DNA from: Anniella stebbinsi
Taxonomy: Eukaryota; Chordata; Lepidosauria; Squamata; Anniellidae
Assembly (NCBI GenBank): GCA_029215795.1
Contig: JARDYH010000001.1
Location: forward strand, 355,656,154-355,720,153
Length of the DNA stretch: 64,000 bases
Direction of reading: 5' to 3'
This document shows, one piece after another, positions 58,601 through 64,000 of the stretch. The notes under the pieces were generated by a model. The model made no database searches, was not told the DNA's origin, and saw nothing but the letters and a program-made list of their open reading frames with translations. The position numbers were made by a program, and so were the translations under genes. Within the stretch, counting starts at the first letter, position 1. The number at the start of each line of letters is the position of its first letter.

Positions 58601-61600
58601 AGTTTAAAAACAACAACAACGGGGGGGGGGGGGGAGTCCTGCGGCGCCTGTGCAGCGATGCACAGTTGCATATCGCTGCACAGGTATGGCAGCATGGGTG
58701 CGGCAGTGCAAGGGCACAGTGGCTCAAGAGGCAAACCCCACACTCGCACCTTGCCGTGGAGACAACTGGTCCAGGTCCAGGCCTGATTCGAAATGCTAGT
58801 ATTAACATTCAAAGCCCTAAATGGCTTGGGGCCAGGTTACCTGAAGGAATGCCTCCTCCCATATGTACCTGCCCGGACCCTAAGGTCATCCTCAGGGGTC
58901 CTTCTCCGTGAGCCCCTGCCAAAGGCTACCAGGAGGGCCTTCTCTGCTGTGGCACCCCAGCTGTGGAATGAGCTCCCTAGAGAGGTTCGCAATGCACCTA
59001 CATTATACTCCTTTAGACGCCAGGTGAAGACCTTTTTATTTTCTCAGTATTTTAACAGTTTTTAGTCTAATTTTTAACTTTGCTGTTTTAAATTTGTATT
59101 TTAAATTTGTATTGCTGCTTGGTTTTATCCTGCTTGTGTTCTTATATGCTAGGCTTTTATACTGTTGTTGTTGTTTTATATTTTGAATAACTGTTATGGT
59201 TTTAATTTTTGTAAACTGCCCAGAGAGCTTCGGCTATTGGGTGGTATAAAAATGCAAGAAATAAAGAAATAAACCGGCAAAGTGCGGGACAGTGGGGGCT
59301 CAAGGCGCCAATGCAACCTCGTAGAGACACCCCCCACAGTCTGCTAGAGAAGCAGCGGTCCTTACCTTAAGGTTGGTGTCGGAAGCTGGTCTTGTCCCAG
59401 ACTCCACTGTGCATTTCTGCTTTGAAGGAAGAGAGAGGAGAGGCAATACAGCTAAATGGTTGACCACAAACGTGCCACAAATTTGTGTAACGTTGAAGTG
59501 ATGCAGGAAAAGGGTGCTTGCTTTTTTTAATTGGACCAACTTCTGTCATTTTTAGGGATTTGTTTGAGGAGATTCCTAATGGTGGTTCAGGATTCTCAAT
59601 GCCCTTTTATTAAACTAGATAGCTGACTTTTATAAAACACGTCTGTATGGGTGCTTCCAGAAGAAGGCTTGTAACCCTAACACTACCGATAAAAAGGCAT
59701 TGTGCAGATAATTCCATCTTTCCTTCCTTAATGGATTTTTACATTGTTGCTTTTTTCGTTTGATTAAAAAAAAAAAAGATGGAAGAAGTAGTGGGAAAAC
59801 ATGGGAAGGTTTCAAATGAAAAATGACAATGTCTGGATGCCCTGTAAAACTCCACGAAAGGGACAGGGCAATTGCACAATACATCCTATGGGCAGGATCC
59901 AACGGTGTCATACCGCAAATGTAAATAGTGTTAGCAGAGCTCCGCTGAATCTTTCCATTACCCTATTACACTTGCGCAACATATTGTACAACAGGTTATA
60001 CAATGGCTTGCACAACAGTTTGCATAATGCATAACTGCTTGCATAACCATGCTTGTGCAAACCTAACATTCATTGGATTCTTCTCTTGAGTACAGTTCAG
60101 TACACAGTTTGTACTAGTGCAACATCATTTGTGCTAACAGAATTAAACAGCTGGATACTGCCCATTGTCTCTACAATCTGGTATTTAGTAGTATACTGTC
60201 TCTGAACATGGAGGTTTCATGTACCTGTCAGGGCTCATTAGTAGATTTGTCCGACACCAATTTATCTAGTCCTTTCAAAAGCCATGTAAGCTAAGGATGC
60301 TTGTGGACTATATAGTTGTAAAATTACATATGTATGTTTTGCCAATGGGAATGAAAATGATTTGGCACTAAAGCAGGGGTGGGTAACAGATGTTGTTGTA
60401 CAACATCAGCCCCTGCCAGGATAGCCAGCGGTCACCAATTATGAGAGCTGGAGTTCAACAACATCTGGAAGGGCACCAGATTGCCCATCCCTGTACTAAA
60501 GGGTTATACACTACTGTAAATCCTTTACTCACCACATCTGGTGGTGGTTTCCATAGATTAATAAGGCATTATATGAAGAAATTAAGGATGTGCACTGACC
60601 GATCGGATCGGATCGGATAGCGGATCGGAATCGGACCTGGGGGGTCGGATCGGATCGGAGTTACAAAAGTTTTTCCACAGAGGCTTGGGCTGTCAATTGC
60701 ACCCCCCTCCCCCGCCTCCCCCTCCCTCTTTTATCTGTCAAAACTCCGTGTAGTTGTAACTTTTAATCTAAAAAAATCATAGCCACCAAATGCCTGGACC
60801 TATTATTCTGAAATTTCTGACAGACAACTACCCCTAACCCATCTACAAAGTGAGCAACTTTCAGACTTCTAACTTTTAAAATAAAAATGTTATAGGTGTT
60901 TCCTTCCTCATTGTTTCAAAAATGCCTTGCCACCACTTGCCTGGACCTAGCTTTCTGAAATTTCACTTACATATCAAGCAAAGTGTTACCTGTAATGTGC
61001 CAAAGTTTCCTGTTTGTATCTTTAAAAATAAAAAAGTTGGAGGCATAACTGTATTTACCCCACTACTACCCATTTTTCTAAAATTAATTGCCACACAAGG
61101 CAAGCACCTACATTTCTGAAATTTCACACACGTAGGTCCCAATGTACCACCTACAATGTGGCAAAGTTTCATATGTGGAACTTTAAAATTGAAAAAGTTA
61201 TAGGCATTCCTGGTTATTTATTAAAAAATTAATTGCCACAAAATGCATGCACCAATCTTTCTGAAATTTCTCACAGATAACTACCCCTAACCCGCCTACA
61301 AAGTGCCCAAGTTTCATCCCTCTATCTTTAAAAATGAAAAAGTTATAGGCATTTTTGTAACACAATACTAGGCTATGGGAAAAAGCATTCAAAATGGCGT
61401 CCAATCCTCCGATTTTTTCCGATCCGGATCAGACCTCGGCAGATCGGATCGGAGGGTTGGTCGGATTGGATCGGAATTTTCTGATTTTGGGGTGGATCAG
61501 ATTCGAATCGTGGATCGGATCCGATGCACACCCCTAGAAGAAATACTGTCTTTTGCATGTCCTTAAGTCTGCTTCTTATGGCATGCTAGCAGTTTTGTGC

Positions 61601-62777
61601 CCTAACATACAAAACCAACTTTCACAGAATTACTAATTTATATTAAAATATGCTATTCAAACATATGAAGATCCATGCTGGATCAGAAAAAAGTCTATCT
61701 AGTACAGCACTCTGTCCCTACAGTGGCCAACGAGATGCCCATGGGAAGACCACAAACAGAACATGAGTGCATCAGCACCCTCCTTCTCGTTCCCCATAAA
61801 CTGGTATTGAAAGGCAACACAGCTTCTGATACTAAATATAGCTATCGATAGCCTTCTCCTCCATGAATTTGTGCAATGCCCTTTTGAAGACATCCAAGTT
61901 GGTGGCCATCACTATATCTTGTGGTACGAAATTCCTCAATTTAAAAATATGCTGTGTGAAAAAGTACTTCCTTTTATCTGTCCTGAGTCTCCACCATTCA
62001 TCCTTCACTGGTTGGCCCTGCATTCTAGTATTACAACAGAAGGAGAAAAAAAATCTTCCTATGTACTTTCTCCACACAATGCATCATTTTATAAACCTTT
62101 ATCATGCCCCCCTTTCTCACTTTTTTTCTAAGCTAAATAGCTCCAAACACTGTAACCTTTTCTCCTAGAGACATTGCTTCAGACCCTTGGTTAGTGTTGG
62201 ACTTAGACTGGGAAAATCTGGGTTTAAATCCTCACTCAAGTTACGAAGCTTACTGGGATACTATGGACTAGTCACCAGTTCTCAACCTAGCCTTCCTCAC
62301 AAGATAGTTTGAGGATAAAATGAAGTTCTTTGCCTAAAGTTCTTTGGAAGACATGTGGGATAAACATGTAATAAATAAATATTTTATTTGTAATCCTTTT
62401 TTCCAGGACTGGATAGTCCTGTCAATTTGAAATCTGAACATCATCATCATCATCATCATATACATCCACACCAACATCCAGAAAGCAGTCATAATTAAAA
62501 CATGCTCAATTGTCAGGAAATTCAGGAATCTGTAAAAGACATCGTGACTTGGCAAAGCCCATCATGTCCGTCTTGAAAAACCACCATGAGCGAGAAAGAT
62601 ATATTTTAATAATAGTAATAAGCATTTATTTCATAAACATTAAAGAATATTTGTTCTATAGTCTAGAACATGTAGTTTGAGAGAATAAATAATTTGGAGT
62701 GGGGGATTTATAATTTACCATGAATCTGTCTCTTAGTCCCTCCATACAGTCTGGCCACTTGGCAAAATCCATTAGAG
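49109..62777 (-). CDS. Unrecognised gene, distal paralog (partial, spliced)
   Basis: Four minus-strand exons fit one frame: 62777-62719, 59419-59366, 57146-57087 and 49669-49109, giving about 243 residues to a stop TGA at 49111-49109. Order, phases and several motifs match the proximal copy at 37130-45140 (QKCTVES, the exon ending in M, the PILE...GE...LR C-terminus). The C-terminal exon is longer and Pro-rich. Exons upstream of 62777 lie beyond what I could find or outside the window. The function is unknown; the paralogy itself is well supported. Confidence 0.7.
49935..50330. repeat. Interspersed repeat, family 5, copy 1
   Basis: It shares GATGCAGCAGCCA, CCAGGGCTTTCC and GACTTACCCTGACTTT-type motifs with 58235-58660. 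It is about 400 bases, GC-rich, of unknown class. Confidence 0.55.
50587..50690. mobile_element. Short palindromic MITE, well preserved
   Basis: The arms CCCTCCAGATGTGTTGGACT and AGTCCAACACATCTGGAGGG (apart from one change) flank GCTGGGAGTTACAG-type inner arms. It is the best kept copy of this type in the window. Confidence 0.8.
50930..51245. mobile_element. Palindromic DNA transposon remnant
   Basis: The ends CCCTCTACAAGAATTC and GCTCTTGTAGAGG are inverted. Inner pairs include CTCCGATTATGCACAT with ATGCACATAATCGGAG. Confidence 0.7.
51340..51430 (+). mobile_element. SINE fragment
   Basis: The motifs CAGAGTGTCAGACTAAGG and CGTTCAAATCCTGACTC match the 5' half of the MIR-like SINE, followed by TTATGAGGATAAAGTG. 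Confidence 0.6.
51431..52069. other. Intron of the distal paralog, no clear content
   Basis: AT-rich sequence with a tandem of TATATGTATCTACT near 51908-51935. Nothing else can be supported. Confidence 0.4.
52070..52260 (+). mobile_element. CR1-type 3' end, diverged
   Basis: ATTTTAGAGTTGTAACAGGG, TGTCCAATCCCCTGTTCAAC and CATCCCTGACAGACCTCCAG match the common CR1 3' sequence. Confidence 0.55.
52605..52720 (-). mobile_element. SINE tail, antisense
   Basis: GCATTTATAGCCTGCCTTTT followed by CATTTTATCCTCACAACAAT is the reverse of the MIR-like SINE 3' part. Confidence 0.6.
52915..53240. mobile_element. Palindromic MITE, family 2, copy 3
   Basis: It begins TAGGCTGACCATATGAAAAG and ends CCTATGGTCAGCCTAGG. 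It is very similar to 43346-43668. Confidence 0.85.
53241..54281. other. Intron of the distal paralog, no clear content
   Basis: Several open frames in 53560-54200 overlap on both strands, but none shows splice sites or recognisable domains. It may include old LINE sequence. Confidence 0.35.
54282..54611 (+). mobile_element. Solo LTR
   Basis: 330 bases with perfect TGTCAAG / CTTGACA ends and AATAAA at 54564-54569, 42 bases before the end, as in an LTR. The flanks TAAC and GAAC do not give a clean target duplication. Confidence 0.65.
54722..54850. mobile_element. MITE, family 3, copy 2
   Basis: GGATCTACACTACTGCTTTA at the left and TATCCTGCTCGGTGTAGATC at the right form inverted ends. Confidence 0.75.
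54851..56446. other. Intron of the distal paralog, few decayed repeats
   Basis: It contains a short MITE relative at 55887-56010 and a LINE-like tail near 55770-55830. I see no exon. The open frames 54824-55327 on the minus strand are rich in Leu/Cys/Ser and look random. Confidence 0.4.
56447..57045. mobile_element. DNA transposon remnant, family 4, copy 2
   Basis: It begins GAGCTCCATCACACCAGCG and ends AGGTATGATGGAGCCC, inverted ends shared with 46030-46445. The internal motif GGTACGGGGAAAGTCTGGAT is shared as well. It holds a poly(C) and a poly(G) run. Confidence 0.75.
57087..57146 (-). CDS. Distal paralog, 20-codon exon
   Basis: The acceptor is TTTCTGAAACAG and the donor GTAGGT; both phases are 0. 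It encodes DTLYMSTDGLLEETGHVVHQ. It is shorter by 11 codons than the proximal exon. Confidence 0.65.
57825..57955 (+). repeat. Repeat with ATG microsatellite tail, copy 1
   Basis: CATCCACACCAACATCCAGG is followed by GATGATGATGATGATGATAA. It is homologous to 62420-62600, where the tail lies at the other side. Confidence 0.6.
58235..58660. repeat. Interspersed repeat, family 5, copy 2
   Basis: It shares GATGCAGCAGCCATTG, CCAGGGCTTTCC and GACTTGCCCCGACTTT-type motifs with 49935-50330. A run of about 14 G is at 58621-58634. Confidence 0.55.
58780..59275 (+). mobile_element. LINE 3' end (L2/CR1-like), best-preserved tail
   Basis: The open frame 58793-59065 encodes the ORF2 C-terminus, with FKALNGLGPGYLKECLLPYV, RAFSAVAPQLWNELPREV and FRRQVKTFLF. 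The 3' UTR ends AACTGCCCAGAGAGCTTCGG, CTATTGGGTGGTATAAAAAT and AAATAAA. Confidence 0.8.
59366..59419 (-). CDS. Distal paralog, QKCTVES exon
   Basis: 54 bases with acceptor TTCCTTCAAAG and donor GTAAGG, phase 0 on both sides. It encodes QKCTVESGTRPASDTNLK. The first seven residues are identical to the proximal copy. Confidence 0.8.
59880..60180. repeat. Palindrome-like repeat with GCATAA subrepeats
   Basis: It holds repeated TTGCACAACAG, TTGCATAATGCATAAC and GCTTGCATAACC units that can pair with each other. It is probably a decayed MITE. Confidence 0.4.
60365..60500. mobile_element. Short palindromic MITE
   Basis: GGTGGGTAACAGATGTTGTT and ACAACATCTGGAAGGGCAC with CCCATCCCTG at the end are inverted relatives. 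Confidence 0.6.
60580..61545. mobile_element. DNA transposon with ATCGG-rich ends and internal tandem units
   Basis: Both ends carry arrays of GGATCGGATCGG-type pentamers (60598-60660 and 61415-61530). The outermost ends AAGGATGTGCACTGACC and TCCGATGCACACCCCTAG are inverted. Between them lie about four degenerate units of about 125 bases, each with TTTCTGAAATTTC, an AAAGT-containing middle and AAAAAGTTATAGGCAT. No coding frame. Confidence 0.7.
61655..62165 (-). mobile_element. CR1-type LINE 3' region, antisense
   Basis: The text CATGCTGGATCAGAAAAAAG, TTTGAAGACATCCAAGTTGG and CATTCTAGTATTACAACAGA matches a common sauropsid CR1 3' UTR region. It is a truncated copy. Confidence 0.6.
62170..62385 (+). 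mobile_element. MIR-like tRNA SINE
   Basis: GGTTAGTGTTGGACTTAGAC and GGGTTTAAATCCTCACTC give A- and B-box-like segments. The tail is ACATGTAATAAATAAAT. Confidence 0.7.
62420..62600 (-). repeat. Repeat with CAT microsatellite, copy 2
   Basis: An array of CAT (62440-62459) is followed by CATCCACACCAACATCCAG and AAAGCCCATCATGTCCGTC. It is homologous to 57825-57955. Confidence 0.6.
62719..62777 (-). CDS. Distal paralog, 59-base exon
   Basis: The acceptor is TTTTAGACTTCAG and the donor GTAAAT; entry is phase 1 and exit phase 0. It encodes LMDFAKWPDCMEGLRDRFM. The matching phases and the terminal M before QKCTVES support homology to 43903-43973. Confidence 0.65.
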
Positions 62778-63102
62778 CTGAAGTCTAAAAAGAAAGGTAA
62801 CAGAAAGAAAAAAAGCCTTCTTACAGAAGCACGGTCTACCAGATTCCCATATCAAAAGTGGTTGTTGTTTCTATAACTCTGGCATTTCGTCATCCACTCT
62901 TTCCATTCATCTTTAGCCAGTGAGTTATTACTATTTTGCTGTCTGCTTCTGCTCTTTTAGCCCTGAGGAGGGCTTTGGGGGAAGCTAAACTCCAGAGGAG
63001 GGTTTTGATGCTGATGCTGACTTCACCCATTGTGACTCAATACATAGCCCTGAAAGGGATGGTAGGCCCTGAGCTAGTCATGTTTTCTTATTCTGTGGTA
63101 AC

Positions 63103-63118
63103 TGGGGGGGGGGGGGGG

Positions 63119-63174
<56 letters not shown>

Positions 63175-63230
63175 GAAAACGTAAAGGGGATTTCCCAAAC
63201 CCTATTCTGGGGGGGGGGGGGGGGGGAGAA
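63103..63230. repeat. Compound microsatellite G-GA-GACA-G
   Basis: A G run (about 63103-63119) passes into GA (to about 63147), then GACA (to about 63172). A second G run follows at 63210-63226. Confidence 0.9.
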
Positions 63231-63254
63231 AGTAATTGGCAGCAGTGGAGGGTG

Positions 63255-63500
63255 TTTCATTTATAAAGCCAGTATATGGCACTGCAATATTGCGCAACAT
63301 TGCACGATTCCGGAAATATGCCACCTCTTTGATGGCAGTTTACATATATTATTGCATTTTCGGCAAGTTAAAAAATGGCAGAATAAAGCTGGAAAATGAT
63401 GGGAGAGGCACCGGAGGTTGATGACATCATGAAAAGGACCACAAACTTCCACGAGTGCCCTACCATGAGTGCAAAATAAAAAGCCTCGTGTAAAGGAACC
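63255..63500. repeat. MITE-like repeat related to 38030-38300
   Basis: The motifs CCAGTATATGGCACTGCAAT and AAAATAAAAAGCCTCGTGTA resemble the ends of the elements at 38030 and 47650. Low certainty. Confidence 0.35.
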
Positions 63501-63846
63501 CATTGTTCAGATAGTCACTTTCATACATACAATCACACAACTTGGACTGGCCAATTCCCAAGCACAGGTGTGACAAGAGAAGCTGCATGCACACAAGTGA
63601 GTTCCTTTGGTTCAAGTAGAGGCTTCACTTCCCAGTTTTTCTTTGAGGCCCTGAGTCATACGTTTTGGCTCCTGGTTTCCACCTCCAACCAGCTGCAAAA
63701 AAATGGTGACGCCCAATAGTCCACCGTGTAGTCTGTTTTCCAGCCTCAGCACTCACAATGGTGTGTCCATGCTGTTTTCTCGTGCCCTTTTGGATTGCAA
63801 CAGTCTTTGTCTTGCTTTTTTAGAAGTCAGCAGCATTGTCAGGGGC

Positions 63847-63904
63847 GCACCTTACCAGAACATCCTGTGACAGAAGTAAGTCACAGGATGTTCTGGTAAG
63901 GTGC
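63847..63904. repeat. Perfect 25-bp hairpin
   Basis: Two 25-base arms (GCACCTTACCAGAACATCCT... and its exact reverse complement) are separated by the 8-base loop AGAAGTAA. Confidence 0.9.
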
Positions 63905-64000
63905 TTTCTTAATCTTAATCTTTTATTTTATTGGCCTTCAGCCAATAATACTGTTTTCTCATTCAGAACATCATCACACCTACATTCCCCCCGCCCCGGT

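Noticed and set aside
63718..63840. Possible upstream exon of the distal paralog (minus strand, donor ACTCAC at 63749-63754)
   Set aside because: The peptide does not resemble the proximal exons and the phase cannot be checked, so I left it out.

Overview
The window is vertebrate nuclear DNA: small coding exons with consensus splice sites lie in long introns packed with retroposons and DNA-transposon remnants. The repeats point to a squamate reptile, probably a lizard: CR1 and L2-like LINE tails, tRNA-derived SINEs with a MIR-like core, many palindromic MITEs and an intact DIRS retrotransposon. The species cannot be named from the sequence.

Bases 1-35150 (plus strand) hold the 3' half of DYNC1H1, the cytoplasmic dynein 1 heavy chain. 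I place 44 exons, from a 4-base exon tail at the left edge to the stop at 34912-34914 and a poly(A) signal near 35140. With one copy of the duplicated exon, the exons from 144 onward sum to 6468 bases, exactly 2156 codons with the stop. They encode the motor from AAA3 through AAA4, the stalk and microtubule-binding domain, AAA5, AAA6 and the C-terminal domain. All junctions keep frame.

The most striking observation is a duplicated exon in the microtubule-binding domain (9602-9797 and 10174-10369). Both copies are 196 bases, have the same phases and usable splice sites, and encode about 77 percent identical peptides. Because 196 is not a multiple of 3, using both or neither breaks the frame. 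This is the signature of mutually exclusive exons and predicts two dynein motors with different track-binding heads.

Intron 19661-26964 carries a complete-looking DIRS element (about 20175-25967): gag-like ORF, RT-RNase H ORF, tyrosine recombinase, 128-bp inverted terminal repeats that I read as identical, and an internal complementary region joining both ends.

Bases 37130-62777 (minus strand) hold two tandem paralogous genes that I do not recognise. Four exon classes correspond one to one between them, with conserved phases, a shared motif beginning QKCTVES and related C-termini. The proximal copy has two further upstream exons. The 5' ends of both genes were not found.

The rest is intron or intergenic DNA filled with LINE 3' ends, SINEs, solo LTRs, palindromic MITEs and microsatellites. 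I see no tRNA or rRNA genes, CRISPR arrays or bacterial-type operons.
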